Part shown: in pieces, positions 11,881 through 24,830 of the stretch
How the letters are laid out: each line of letters starts with the position of its first letter
Numbering within the stretch: the stretch's first letter is position 1
Source of the DNA: Luzula sylvatica
Lineage: Eukaryota; Streptophyta; Magnoliopsida; Poales; Juncaceae
Direction: 5' to 3'
Assembly (NCBI GenBank): GCA_946800325.1
Contig: OX326960.1
Span: forward strand, 15,586,393 to 15,650,392
Length of the DNA: 64,000 nucleotides
Made by a program: the position numbers and the translations under genes
The notes under the pieces: model-generated
Database searches by the model: none
Seen by the model: only the letters and a program-made list of their open reading frames with translations
What the model was told of the DNA's origin: nothing

Positions 11881-12040
11881 TAGGGTTGTTAACGGATCGG
11901 ATAGATAGTGATCATACAAAATTCATATCAATATTTTTTTCGGATACGGATCTTGAACGGAACTAACCGGATCCGGATACGGTTATGATATTGTCGGGTA
12001 CGGATCCTGAACGGAACTATGAAAAATTACACCGATATTG
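11881..12040. mobile_element. Partial hAT-type MITE (left end)
   Basis: It starts TAGGGTTGTTAACGGATCGG, a variant of the TAGGGATGTAAACGG terminus, and continues with GGATCCGGATACGG subterminal repeats. No right terminus was found. Confidence 0.55.
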
Positions 12041-15000
12041 TCGGTCATGATATTGTTCTTTTTATAATAATAAAAAAAATTCTTGTGTTTTTATAATATT
12101 TTTTTCTCATATTTTTGTGATGTTTTTATCATCTCCTATATTTTTATTTTTATTTTTAATATACACAAAATCATTTATATACTTTTGTAAGTTAACCAAG
12201 ATAAAATTACACCGAGTTGTAATGTGCTATGAAAAATAGTGACAAAAGAAAAGAAGAAAACATATAACGCAAACTAAACAAAAAATCACTAAAGCAATTA
12301 TTAGAATTTCAAACAAAGAAAAAAACAACAAGATAGGGTGAGTTGAAGTGTACATAATGATTGTTGTATAAATATGATATTCTTTTACATTTGATATAAC
12401 AAAAAAATATATAATTTATGAAAAAAGAAGTTAAAAAATATACAAATTAATTACAATAATTATTTTCAAATAATGGGTTCAAGTAATGTCAAGATCTCAA
12501 ACAATTGCAAAGTAAATTTATTGAGACAATTAGCATAATATTAAAATATACCCATTTAAGAGTGAAATTATGAAGTAATCTCTTATATAATTTAATTCTC
12601 CACTGACCATCGATAATAACAAATAACTAATACTCTGCAATCATATTGAATTTTGAACTAATATATACAATAAATTTAAACAATACCCGTCATAGAAAAA
12701 CTGAACTCGAAATAACATTTTTTAATTTTTATATATACTTTATTGATATTATGGATAACAAATTAAACCTAAAATATTTAAAGAATTGTTTAGAATGAAA
12801 ATAGCATGTACCAAAAATGTCCATTAAGGATACATTTTTGTGGTACCCATTCATTAATATGTTGGAATACAATTTGGCCAGATCTATATGATATCTATTA
12901 AATGATACAAATTGTTGAAAAGTAGCATGCCCAAGTTGTACCGGACCCACACCTTAAAATAGTCCCAATTTAAATTTTCGATGTACTAATTTTGTTATTT
13001 TATACGAACCGAATAATATACAGTATTTTAACAGCGGCTTGAGTTGACCTGTTTAACTAAATAAAAAAAAATTATTAATAACTATTTAACATTAAAATTA
13101 AATATTATAATAATATTAATTTGTCAAAATATTTTCAGAAATATTTTTTATATCATATTTTTAGTTAATTTTAATTTTCTATGATAAATATATAATAAAT
13201 AAAATATTAAAATTATGTATATGACATATAATTTTTTTTAATTTGTATATGTTAAAAAATATTTATAATGATTTTAAATTAATAAAATAATATAAAAATA
13301 TGTTTATTAAATTTAAAGATGAAAAATACAGGAGTATTTTGGTCCAAAAAAATTGTAATGTCATGAAATATCCTTATAGAAAAATAATTAAAAAGAAAAC
13401 CTCGTACTTTAAGGTTTTTTTAAAGTTTCTCAAAAATTAGGAGTTTTTTTGTAAATTCAAAAAAATTAGGGAATTATTTGTAAATTTCCCAAAAAGATTT
13501 ACTATATCATCAATCAAAGAGAAGTCCCCAATCCCCATGCATAACTTTGCAGTACTCAGAGAATCTAGTACAAATTATGCATGTGTGTCGCAAAATTAAA
13601 TGGGTCCATCAATTTAGTACGTGAAATTGTCGATAAAGATATGATCAGGTAGTCATTAGAAAATGTCACGTGCACCATTTTTAACCTTTTTTTTTTCTTT
13701 TTTTATGAACACCATTTTCAACATGGAGAATTTTAAATCCTAACCATTTTTTTTTGAAAATTTAACAAAATCGTTCACCCTAAAACAGTGTAAAAAAATT
13801 ATACATCTTAAAAATATTTTGACATAAAAATATTATTTCAACATATAATTTTAATATCCATGAAAACTAGTTGCTGCTTAAATTAAAACTATCGAGAAAA
13901 TAATATTTTGACAGAAATCTTATTTTAGCATCTAGTATTAACCAGTGTTACAAAAATAACTTGGCGGTCTCTAGTCGAGGCCAGGCACCATCGAGAAGCA
14001 AAAATGACTAATAAGGATTAACCGAAAAACTCGACATATTTTACTTTCTCATATATTTTATCTAAATTAATTATACAAAAATACAAATCAGAATTTTTTT
14101 AATAAGTCTCAAACATAATTTAGGTAACATAATACATCACAAAAATCCACATAACCTTAGATCTTAAATTAAACCACAAATTCATCAAAACACAATGTAA
14201 TAAACAACGAAGTTAAATTAACATAACATACACCCTATTACCTAATTTAGCATATGTAGTATATTTTTAGTGATCAGGATTGTAAAATAGACATTACTAC
14301 AAAGCAAGGGAGTTCTAGGTTATTATACATGATACATGTTTGTATATATAATTAGGGATATACAGCGAAACCTCGATTTTGAGAGCAATCATTAGAAAAA
14401 TGAATTAACAAACAATATTTTGATACAACTTTCGAGGTATCATGAATATAGGAGAGAGAATATGTGTGGACTATCAATATCATGAGAAATGGCAAAAAAA
14501 AAAAAAAAAACTTTCCTGAAAAAACGTGTCAATGTTAATTACATATATTTTGTTACAACTTTTGATACAACGTCGTCAATTAATTGATTGATTATTACAT
14601 ATATTTTGTTCTAGTTTTTACAATGTTAATTATATATCATTCATATTACATATATATTTTGGACAATACCCGCTCCTATTGTCATATATGTCGATGGCTA
14701 AAGATACTCAATTAAGTATCATCGTTTTTGTACTTATGATTTTTTTTATTATTGAATTTGTTTTGAAATTTGTATTTTTTAAATGATATATATACAAATT
14801 TGTGCTCATCATTAATGATATTCATAAAAATTTGTGCTCATCGTTAATTTCATAAATCATTAATGATAAATAATACTAAGCACCAAAATCATTCATATTA
14901 ATATGTTGTTTTATTATGTTTTATAAAATAATAATTTGCTATTTTGTACTCAATAATATGTTTAGAAGAGGGTTTTCAGTGATAAGGAAAACTAAAAACA

Positions 15001-15204
15001 TGCCAGCCCGTCATTTTTGGACCTATTTAATTTATCCTAATTTTTTTTAAAATACTAAACTAATACAAAATATAGTCTCTATTGTAAAATAATTAACAAT
15101 TATCACTTAAATATTATTTTTTTAATATTGATTAAAAGAAATTAATTATTATTTACAGTACATACATATTAAAAAATAAAATTTAATTTTTCGATGAACA
15201 TTTG
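12041..15204. other. Gene-free AT-rich region with transposon remnants
   Basis: No gene is supported. At about 13310-13500 lies the right half of the TIR family seen intact at 16491-17726 (words TTGGTCCAAA, AGGGAATTATTTGTAAATTTCCC). Around 13945-14035 a GC-richer remnant (ACTTGGCGGTCTCTAGTCG) looks like another degraded transposon. A poly(A) run lies at about 14492-14510. Confidence 0.5.
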
Positions 15205-15304
15205 ACATATCTGACCAGAAGGCACCGTGATAATTTCATTGAGACATTTTCACAACACAGGAGGCAGGTGAGTCCAAGAAACAGGTCTTACTCCTACCTA
15301 CAAC

Positions 15305-16196
15305 TAGGGATGTCAACGGGGCGGGTCGGGTTCGGGTAAGCCTCCCCATATCCGAACCCGAAATTTCGGGTATTATCCGAACCCGAACCCAAAATACCCG
15401 CGGATAAAAATTCATACCCGAACCCGAACCCGCGGGTAACGGGTATACCCGCGGGTATGCCCGTTACCCGAAATCGTCAGAGCATCGTCTTCACAGCAGC
15501 GAAATCGCCGTCGCCATGACCATCAACAGCGAAATCGCCGTCGCCATGATTGTCAGCAGTGAAATCGTCGTCGCCAGGATGGTCCGAAGTTAGGGTTTAC
15601 GACGACGGCAGTCGACGCCAGGAGCAGCTGAAAGGGAGGGCTTCATGGGGCACTGGGGAAGGAGCAGCGACGGCGACGGCAGTCGACGCCAGGAGCAGCG
15701 ACGGCAAAACTTTCTCCTCATCAGGCGACGGCGACGGCGAGAACGGCAGGACGCGAGATTCGCGGACACTGGCGAAGGAGAAAGAGCTTCTTCTCTCTGG
15801 CGAAGGAGAAAGAGGGCTTCTTCTCTCTGGCGAAGGAGAAAGAGCTTCTTCTCTCTGGCGAAGGAGAAAGAGGGTGTCTTCTCTCTGGCGAAGGAGAAAG
15901 AGAGACTCGCGGGCAATGGCGAAGGAGAAAGAGGGCTTCTTCTCTCTGGCGAAGGAGAAAGAGAGACTCGCGGGCAATGGCGAAGGAGAAAGAGGGCTTC
16001 GTGAGGCTGGGTATGTTCGGGTAATTTTCGGATACGGGTTCGGGTTACCCGCGGGGCGGGTATACTCCGTCCGAACCCGCCCCGAACCTGGACCGGGTAT
16101 TTTGTTTTCGGGTAATACCCGACCCGCGGATATTTTTTTTCGGATAATACCCGCCCCGTTCGGGTTCGGGTTTTCCCCGGCCCATTGACATCCCTA
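15305..16196. mobile_element. hAT-type element with GC-rich core, 8-bp target duplication
   Basis: The termini are TAGGGATGTCAACGGGGCGG and the inverse ending CCCATTGACATCCCTA. Flanks are the exact 8-bp repeat CCTACAAC (15297-15304, 16197-16204). The subterminal regions are dense in CGGGT/ACCCG words. The core (about 15478-16015) is strongly GC-rich and contains a run of units built from GGCGAAGGAGAAAGAG and CTTCTTCTCTCT (15770-16010). Four overlapping long ORFs cross the core on both strands. That is expected from low-complexity GC-rich DNA, and none resembles a transposase. Confidence 0.82.
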
Positions 16197-16490
16197 CCTA
16201 CAACTACGAGCCAATGGCTGAAAAAGTTATTTATTTGCATAAATTAATCAAAAAAACTTCAAATCATTATATACATAATCATTCCAAATTCTTCAATTTT
16301 GAAAAAAATAAATATCATATTTTGAGTTTAAATATTGAAGTAATTGTACTATGCAACGTTACCATTCGTTAGGCCTATTAATTCAATTATTTCCAACAAA
16401 TGCATTAGCTCAGAAACGACAAACAGACATTCTTTTATTATTATTTGAATAATTGGATCTTGTAGTTGTGATTGTGATTTGTAAATGTAA

Positions 16491-17726
16491 GAGAAATTTT
16501 CAAATAACCCCTTAAGTTTTCTTGAATTGGTAAGAAACACCCCTCACTTTTGAAGAACTCCAAAAAAAAACCCTCCCAACAAGATTTCATTCTCATTTGT
16601 CTCCTCTAAAGATATTTCATGATGATACATTTTTTTGGACAAAAATATCCCTCTATTTTTCATATTTAAATTTTATTAATTTTTTTTTTATTATTTTATT
16701 AATTTAAAAATCTTCATAAATATTTTGTAACATATACTAATTAAAAAAAAACTATATATCATATACATAATCTTAATATTATATTAGAAATGCTAAAAAA
16801 AATCCACAAAAAAAATCCAAAAAAAAAATCTAATAACCAAAATATACTATTGAAATTAACAAAATATATTTTTGTATATAGCAAAATATATTGTTGAAAA
16901 TATATTATTTTATTCTTAATTTTAGTCATGTTAACATATTGGATTCATCAGTATATTTTGTCCATTTAAATAGTTTATTTTGCTAATTTCATTAATTTGC
17001 CTGCGTGGATTCTTTTTTTGGATTCTCCTTAGCAAACATGTTATATTTATTATATATTTTGTCATGCAAAACTAGCATTAATAAAAAAATAATAAAAAAC
17101 GATATAAAAAATATTTCTGAAAATATCTTGACAAAATAATATTATTTTAGCATTTAGTTTTAATTCTCAATGATTGTTAATAAAAAACAGTTCCTAAAAA
17201 TCTAGATGCTAAAATGAAATTAGCTGCTGAAATTAAAACTAACGACAATATTATTTTAACGCTAGATTTAGTGTTCATTCATTCATTGTTAAATTGACAA
17301 AAATAGTATTTAGTGACTATTTTTATTAAAACTATAGAGAATCAAAAGTTCAAAACTAAATGTTAGAACAATATTGTTTTGTAAAAATATTTTCAGGAAT
17401 ATTTTTATATCGTTATTTTTTTTTTATATTTAATGCCAGTTTTATATGACAATATATATTATAAATAAAAGATTAAAATTATATAAATGACATATAATTT
17501 TTTTAAATTAGTATATTTAAAAAAATATTTATGGTGATTTTAAATAAATAAAATAATACGAAAAATGTTTAATAAATTTAAATATATAAAATAGAGAGGT
17601 ATTTAGGTTCAAAAGTATTGTAACACTATAAAATATTTGTATAGATGGTAAATGAGAATGAAACTTGTTTGGAGAGGGTTCCTTACAAATTCAAAAAAAA
17701 ATTAAGGAATTATTTGAAAATTTCCC
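16491..17726. mobile_element. Mutator-like TIR element, 9-bp target duplication
   Basis: The ends are GAGAAATTTTCAAATAACCCC and the inverse ending GAATTATTTGAAAATTTCCC. Flanks are the exact 9-bp repeat TAAATGTAA (16482-16490, 17727-17735). The corresponding position in copy B of the duplication (about 20370) is uninterrupted. The 1,236-bp interior is AT-rich and non-coding. Relatives lie at about 13310-13500, 20558-21390 and 29205-29520. Confidence 0.8.
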
Positions 17727-17939
17727 TAAATGTAATGCTTTTTGTTCTCCACTATTTTTATCAATAAACTAGCTAATACCTAGAGCTATATCATATCATC
17801 ATCATAAATGATGAACATCATTCCCAAATGGTGTCGCATCACTTACATCTAATTGGTCAGTCTCTTATCCAAGCATACAATTATATTATGTGTATTGTAT
17901 TTTTTAGTTTGGTCAAAGTAATAACATTATAAACTCAAA

Positions 17940-18773
17940 TTCCCTCTCCCATTAATTTTAGAATACAAGAGATATGACGATGTCACGCCGGATACTGTTC
18001 ATCGAATATCGTTCGTCCGACACTGTTCAACCGAGTACTGTTCATCCCGATTACTGTTCATGCATTTTTTTTCCCTTTTTTTTGAATTTTATTTTATTTG
18101 ACATATATCTTGTGTTCTAAATAAAATATTTGAATTTTTCATCGTATTAATAAATATAATTGACATATGTCTTGTGTTCTAAATACAATATTTGAATTTA
18201 ATAAAATATATTCACACAAATACTTTTTTGTTAGCCTCAGCTGATATTATTTTTTTTTTTGCTTATTATAACAATTTTGATTGGTACCAAGCTGCGTTTT
18301 TTTGTGCTTATTATAATATTTTTGATTGGTATCAAGCTGCGTCTTTTATGTTTTTTTGTTTGTATTTTTCAGAATTTTATTTTATTTGACATGTTTTGTA
18401 TTCTAAATAAAACATTTGAATTTTTCTTTTGGAACATATGATATGTTTTGAGGAGGAAAAAAATTTGCATTTATTGCATAATACTTGTGACACTATTTAA
18501 TATCAGATTTTTTTTTTTAAATTAACATTTATGAAAATTACTTTTGTTTTATACTTGTAACATTTTAGATAAAATTATTATTTTATAATCATAACACATT
18601 TTGAAAAATCGCAGCGAAGCACGAGAAATATTTCTATTTTCTTATCAAATAATATATCAAATAATATATCCCGCAGCGAAATAATATATCAAATAATATA
18701 TAAAATTATTATTTTTGCTAATTATATTATTTCTTATCAAATAATATATCCCGCTTCGCTGCTATATTCCTAG
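17940..18773 (+). mobile_element. Non-autonomous Helitron, same family as 5806-6493
   Basis: It begins (T)TCCCTCTCCC, carries ACTGTTCA-type repeats (17990-18065), and ends with a degenerate CCCGCTTCGCTGC hairpin and CTAG followed by T. Copy B of the duplication has the uninterrupted sequence CTCAAATTTATATTAAAA at this point (about 21494), so the boundaries are supported by an empty site. The first base of the element is uncertain by one. Confidence 0.78.
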
Positions 18774-19077
18774 TTTATATTAAAAATACAAATATCTCTT
18801 AAAATTCTAGTATATATAATATAACTAGTGATTGAATATATTTCGTCAGTCATATAGGATAAATTTTACTGTTTGTCCTTTTCTTTTTCTCTCAATTTTT
18901 ATTTATTTGGTTCTTCCAAAAAAACCAGTCAAAATCCGTCACCGACTAAAATTTTGAAAGGATATTCGATTATCATATTGCCAAGAGAGCATCATATATA
19001 CGTATAAAATTGGGATCAAAGTTTAACACAGATAAATCTTTATCTTGATAAAGGAGGAAGCACCAATTAAAGGGAAT

Positions 19078-20007
19078 TTTTTTTTTACACGTAGCGTTAC
19101 CAAATGCCCAATTTGTAAAATAACTATTAACTTTTCAAAATTGCAAATTTAGCTTATTTCATCATAGTGTCCGTTAAAATTGTTTAATCATGGTTTTTTA
19201 CACGTTAATCCGAAAAAAATAATTAAGCCACTTTCGCCAAGCCTTATGTATTGGGGAAAGAGAAAAACATTTTTTTTTATTATTTTTTTATAAATGTTTT
19301 CATTTTAAAGTAGTGAAAAAATATTTTATTTTTTGTATTTTCGCCAGTCCAGTTGGCAAAAGTGCATGTACCAACGTGTGTCCAGAAACTTTTCTGTAAT
19401 ATTCAAGGAACCTATATGTAAATATGTCATTAATTTTTACCGATATGTCTAAATTGAATTTTGTTTGTTTTATTAGATTTTCTGTTGTGTGTTGAATGAT
19501 CGTACGAAATTGGAAAGATTTATCTTTAATTTCTAATTTATTTATATTTTTCTGTTAATTATGCAATTATGTGAAAAATCAGCTTTACAATCGTTCTTGT
19601 GAGTTTTACAACTGTATAAAAAATATGTATGCATTATTTACCCGTTTGTACATCTTTTCATGCTTGAAAATTTGTCTGTTTAATAAAAAAATTAAAAAAT
19701 TAAAAATATTTGGATAATTAAGTTAAATTATTATGAAAATTATTCATTTTTTCTGTCATGTTTTGTAAAATAGATTTCACCATTTTCTATATCTTTTAAA
19801 ATCACCAAAAAATATCGTGTTTAATATGATCATGTCTAGTTTGTTCAGGATCTTATCTCACTCAATTTTATTTATTTTTGTATTTGTTACATATTTTAGA
19901 ACTGAGATAAAGATGATTTCTAAAAATGGATAGATGAACTTCTAAATAATTAAGATTTACTTTTTGGATGCTCATTTGAGATGTCACATTCGCATTATGG
20001 CTGGACC
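19078..20007. other. Spacer between the duplicated segments, nothing recognised
   Basis: AT-rich sequence; no gene or clear repeat. Confidence 0.4.
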
Positions 20008-21882
20008 GACCTGACCAGGCATTTTTACAAACTGGAGGCAGGTGAGTCCAAGAAACAGGTCTTACTCTTACCTACAACCACAAGCCCCGGCTGAAAAAGT
20101 TTTCTGCATAAATTAATCAAAATAGCTTCAAATCAAATCAAATCATAATATATAATCATCACAAATTCTTCAATTTTGAAATTTAAAAAAAAAAAAAAAT
20201 CATATTTTGAGTATAAATATTGAAGTAATTGTAATATGCAACGTTACCATACCATTTATCTTGGGCGGCTGGGCCTATTAATTCAATTATTTTGAGACGA
20301 CAAACATGCATTTTGTTATTAGAACAATTAAGAGGATTATATAAGGTTTCAGTATATCTGTGTAGCTGTAATGTAATGCTTTATGTTCTCCACTTTTTAA
20401 TCAATAAACTAGCTAATAAATACCTAGAGCTATATCATATCATCATTAAATATTAAATGATGAAAATCATTCGCAAATAGTGTCACATCACATCTAACTA
20501 GTCAGTCTCTTACCCAATTGTTCCTCCCATTATTGCTACGTAATTCATTAAGGTTTCAGATAAAAAACTTATTTTTTTTACAACTCCAAAAGACCCCCTC
20601 AAATAAAAAATTTCTTTTCAAATATTTTTCTACGAGGGTTAACTTTAATTTTGGATGATGTTAAATATATTTTGAACCCAAATACTTTTCAATTTTCATA
20701 TTGATAGTTAAACAAATAGTTTATCGTTATATTTTATTAATTTTGAAAAAATGAAATATTTTTAAAATACTTTCAAAAAAATAATTATTATATGTTATAG
20801 TTATATGATTTTAATATTCGTTATATTTTTCAAGAAAAACTAGCAGCAAATAACATTAAAATAAACAACAATACTAAAAAAGCAGATTTGAAAATATTTT
20901 AAAAATACAAGATCACGTAATTATAAAAATAGATATAAAAAGAATGAAAATAAAAAATAGCTATTACGAGATGTTTTTCTACCAATATAATTTGAAGGTG
21001 TTCTTTTAATATTTTTGTTTATTTTATTATTATTTGTTGTTAGTTTTTCTTGACAAAAATAATAAATGAATATTAAAATCATATAATTATGACACATAAC
21101 AATTTTCTTTTTGAAATTATTATATGCTAAAAAATATTTATGAGATTTTTTGAAATTAATAAAATATAACGAAAAGATATATTTTGCAATTATAAAATAT
21201 GAAAATAAAAAGGTATTTTGGTCCAAATTTTTTTTAACCGATCCAAAATTAGATTTAACCTCTATGGAGGGATATTTGAAAACAAAAAATTGATTTGAGA
21301 AGGTTTCTTGGAGTTTTCAAAAAGATAAAGAGTTTTTTTATCGTATTCAAAAATATTAGGGGAATTTTTTAAAAATTCCCATTTATTAATACGTCCACTT
21401 GTTAAAGATTATAAAATTAATCCAAGCATACGATTATATTCTATTTATTGTATCTTTTAGTTTTAGTTTGGTCAAAGTAATAACTTTATAAACTCAAATT
21501 TATATTAAAATAGATTTTTACCTAACAATATATATAACTTTTTGATTCGGCGTACTTTATCAGTATAAAAATGTAAATATTACTATAATTCAAACTAATG
21601 ACTTTATAAACTCAAATTTAGATTAAAAATAGATCGAACAGTATATATAACTTTTGTTTTGTCGTATTTTATCAGTATAATAATGTAAATTTTATTATAA
21701 TTTTTATATATTTGGTTCCTCCAAGAAAATCACCGACTAAATTTTTGAAAAGATATTCGATTATCATATTGCCAAGAGAGCATCATATCATATCATATCA
21801 TACATACATATAAGATTGGATCAAGGTATAAACATAGATAAATCCTTATCTTCATAAAGGAGGAAGCACCAATTAAAAGTGG
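20008..21882. repeat. Segmental duplication, copy B
   Basis: Collinear with copy A (15210-19077) but lacking its three insertions. It has its own TIR-element insertion (20558-21390) and a local two-copy tandem repeat of about 118 bp (21482-21715, units starting ACTTTATAAACTCAAATTTA). Confidence 0.85.
20558..21390. mobile_element. TIR element remnant in copy B
   Basis: The left part (ACTCCAAAAGACCCCCTCAAA ... TTTTGGATGATG) and right part (CCAAAATTAGATTTAACCTC ... AGGGGAATTTTTTAAAAATTCCC) are inverted relatives. They resemble the family at 16491-17726. Copy A has no insert at this position. The left terminus is shorter than the right by about 45 bp, so the exact boundary and target duplication are not clear. 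Confidence 0.6.
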
Positions 21883-22183
21883 TGTACTTTTTAATGTTCA
21901 AAGAAAAATCATGTTTTTTTTTCCTATTTTGCGGAGGATGTGAACAATGGAACAATATGCATTCATGGTGCTAATTAAATGCAAAAATTCAATAATGTGA
22001 TAGTTACTCATGGGCAACTAGTCTAGCTAGATTAGGCGGTCAACTCGGTCGGTGCTTTTATATATGAAAAAAAACAAAGAAAAATAATTCTCTCTAGATA
22101 TTTTTTAAAGGGTATTTTAGCACATGTCAATACACTTCGTATTTTTATTTTTCATTTATTTTAAAAAAAATCTAGGGTGACGC

Positions 22184-22566
22184 TATTGCAAGATTTAACA
22201 TGATTAAATTGAGAGCGATTTTTTTTTTTTAATCAAATAATCGTTATATTATTATTTATAGTGATTGATATTTATTAAACTTACATACTATTATTTATAT
22301 TTTTCATGAATAATGCAAAAAATATTTTTCTTAATATTATAAAAAAAACATGATTTTTAAATTTTTTTTATGATTAAAAAAAATTAAGAATAAAAATATT
22401 TTTTATATATGATAGATTTTATTTGTATGATTTATAAAAAATGATAAACTAACAGATAAATGTAAGAAATATTAATTATCAATTAATTTCTAACAGGATT
22501 ATAATAATCATTTGATAAAACAAAATTGAAATCGCTCTCAATTTAGTCATGTTGGTTCTTGCAATA
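22184..22566. mobile_element. MITE with about 60-bp inverted terminal repeats
   Basis: The left end TATTGCAAGATTTAACATGA, followed by TAAATTGAGAGCGATTT, is mirrored on the right by AAATCGCTCTCAATTTAGTC...CTTGCAATA. No convincing target duplication was found. There is no ORF of note. Confidence 0.65.
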
Positions 22567-23071
22567 ACGACTTCTTAAATCTAAACAAAATTAATCCGTA
22601 ATGATTTGATTGTAAATTAGTAGTGTCGTTATTTAATTGATTAAGATGAAGTAATGGATTATCATGACCGTTTTGGAGGGTAATCAGTAATGACCACCCA
22701 TAGTGCAAGTAATTAAAAATATCTTCAAGGTTGGTCATCAATGTCTAGCATATTAAATTTTTGATGTGAGAAAGATATTGCCGCCTTATAATAAAATATA
22801 TTTTCTTTGAAAACTGATCCGATACCATGATTGAAGTTACGACATACAAGTTTGTTTTATACAAAGTCAAATTAAAAGTTTTGACAAATTTTAGATTAAG
22901 GAGACAATTCAATAATTAGTTCATTAATTTGGGTTTTAAACTGACTTAGATTAGTTTTGACAAAATTTAGATAAGAGTGCTAATTAGATAATTCTCTGAG
23001 TTGAAATTTAAAATCAAACTAGACCTATTATTTCTCAAAAGAAAAAGAAAATCAAACTAGATAATACTCGC
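22567..23071. other. Intergenic, nothing recognised
   Basis: AT-rich, with no coding signal. Confidence 0.4.
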
Positions 23072-23079
23072 ACTACACG

Positions 23080-23832
23080 TAGGGATGTAAACGGATCATA
23101 TCATATTCGCATTCATATTTTTTGGATACATATATTCGAATACGGAACAATCCGGATCCGAGTACGGCTCGGATATTAAACATATACGAATACAATTCGG
23201 ATATAGTCGGATACGAATACGAATATAATTTTTTTTTAATAAATAAAATTGATATTTGATACGTAACATAATTATTCATTTTACCTTCAACATTCAAATA
23301 AAATTAAAATAATACTTAAATAATACATACAGAGTGCATCATAATTTTTCAAAATTCATTGAGAAAACCTTGATTTTAAAAAGAAAAAAAATCACTCATG
23401 AAACTTGAAAAGAAAAAGAAAAAGAGAGGAAAAGTCTTGGAGAAGAGAAAAAATAATTTTGAGACTTTTAAAAATTTTGAAAATAAATTTCATATATATA
23501 TTTTTTAATAAAATTGGTTCATAGATCTTGAGTCACGTGAATATGAATTTTTATTAGGTCTATGAGATAATAATAATTTAAATATAAAATAATTTATGAA
23601 AAATGGGTATCATTTTTTATTGTTATTCGAATTCGGATAGTATGCGGATTTGGATCGGGATCCGGATAATATTTTGAATACAAGATTTGGATCCAGATTC
23701 GTTCGGTAATATTTTGAATACAAGATTTGGATCCAGATCCGTTCGGAACCGGATAATTTTATGCGGATCTGAATAGTTAGTTGAATTCGGTTCGGGTCAG
23801 CTCGGATAATATCCTAACCATTTACAACCAGA
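23080..23832. mobile_element. hAT-type MITE with TAGGGATGTAAACGG terminus
   Basis: The left end is TAGGGATGTAAACGGATC and the right end is the degenerate inverse CCATTTACAACCAGA. Flanks are ACTACACG (23072-23079) and ACTACATG (23833-23840), an 8-bp duplication with one C-to-T type difference. Subterminal GGATCCGGAT-like repeats occur at both ends. The interior is AT-rich and non-coding. Confidence 0.72.
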
Positions 23833-24214
23833 ACTACATGGCAAATACGATAATTAGGTTTTATTTTTTTTTAATAAGAAGTATTAATTTAACAAATAAA
23901 TTCATCATTTTTATCATTTAGATATTGCATTCGATATGAAGTATTCAAAAGTTTAATAGTACGATATATATTTAAAATATCAAATATGATATGAATTAAG
24001 AAAAGATGTTTTAAAACTATGTACAGTATGATCTTTAGAAAATGTAGAAACAAATAATGAATAAGATCAAATCAGAGCACATTTAACGATTCAAATTAAC
24101 ACGTACAAATAATCACACAATATATGTATTAAAAAATTAAATACAAAAGTATCGTATAAAATGAAACAACATCACATAATGTAATTGCCAATAATTATAT
24201 ATGGAGTTTGATAT

Positions 24215-24409
24215 GATTCCTCTCAATCTCACTTAAACATTCTTGATACGTCAATCGAGAATATTTGAATGAATTGATTATATTTCTTAATTGAATCAAT
24301 CAATTCTTAATTGAATTAATTAATTTAACCATTTATTTAGAATCTAATCAATTATTTAAACAATTTAAATTGAGGTTTAAAAAATATTTAAGTGAGATTG
24401 GGGAGCAAT
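24215..24409. mobile_element. Short MITE
   Basis: ATTCCTCTCAATCTCACTTAAACAT on the left is mirrored by ATATTTAAGTGAGATTGGGGAGCAAT on the right, around a centre rich in TTAATTGAATCAATCAATT. A relative lies at 39300-39475 (shared words CGTCAATC, TAATCAATT and terminal ACTTAAA). Confidence 0.6.
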
Positions 24410-24830
24410 GCTATATTTTCTCATTATATATAATCACGACGATGCAGTTTCATGGAAAGAAAAAAGCAAAGACGATAAAATAAGGATATGGAAAGTAAAT
24501 GACTTGAACATACCAACATTAACGTTACCAATTTTATTTATCATATTTTACTTTTTAGGCTTATTATCTATTTTGCATTTAGATCCATGTCATGTAATTT
24601 ATCTAAATTGATGCATATCTGGTAGAAAATAAAATTTACTTTGGCTTATAATTATGCAGAAACGTTTGTACACGAATAATATATTTTGTTTGGTTTATAA
24701 TATTTAGACACAGAACAAAATAAGAAGTGGTTGAGAAATAAAGGTATCGTATCTTGTCCCTTTGCTTTTATATTAATTCTTTAATATTTTATAAAAAAAA
24801 CTATTCGTTTTCAACTTTTCACTTTGTCTA
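24410..24830. other. Intergenic, nothing recognised
   Basis: One short ORF without family resemblance; no other signal. Confidence 0.35.

Larger units (their letters stand above)
15210..19077. repeat. Segmental duplication, copy A (transposon-filled)
   Basis: Blocks match copy B (20008-21882) in the same order. Examples are GGCAGGTGAGTCCAAGAAAC, GCATAAATTAATCAAAA, TGAAGTAATTGTA.TATGCAAC, CTAGAGCTATATCATATCAT, GGTCAAAGTAATAAC and CATATTGCCAAGAGAGCATC. Copy A is longer because a hAT element, a Mutator-like element and a Helitron sit at points where copy B is continuous. No gene is visible in either copy. Confidence 0.85.

Noticed and set aside
15770..16010. Regular units of about 30 bp that superficially look like a CRISPR array
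   Set aside because: The units are contiguous with no unique spacers, lie inside a plant hAT element and vary in length; this is a minisatellite.
15550..16240. Four overlapping ORFs of 119-216 codons on both strands
   Set aside because: They are low-complexity products of a GC-rich repetitive core without family resemblance; simultaneous open frames on both strands reflect composition, not coding.
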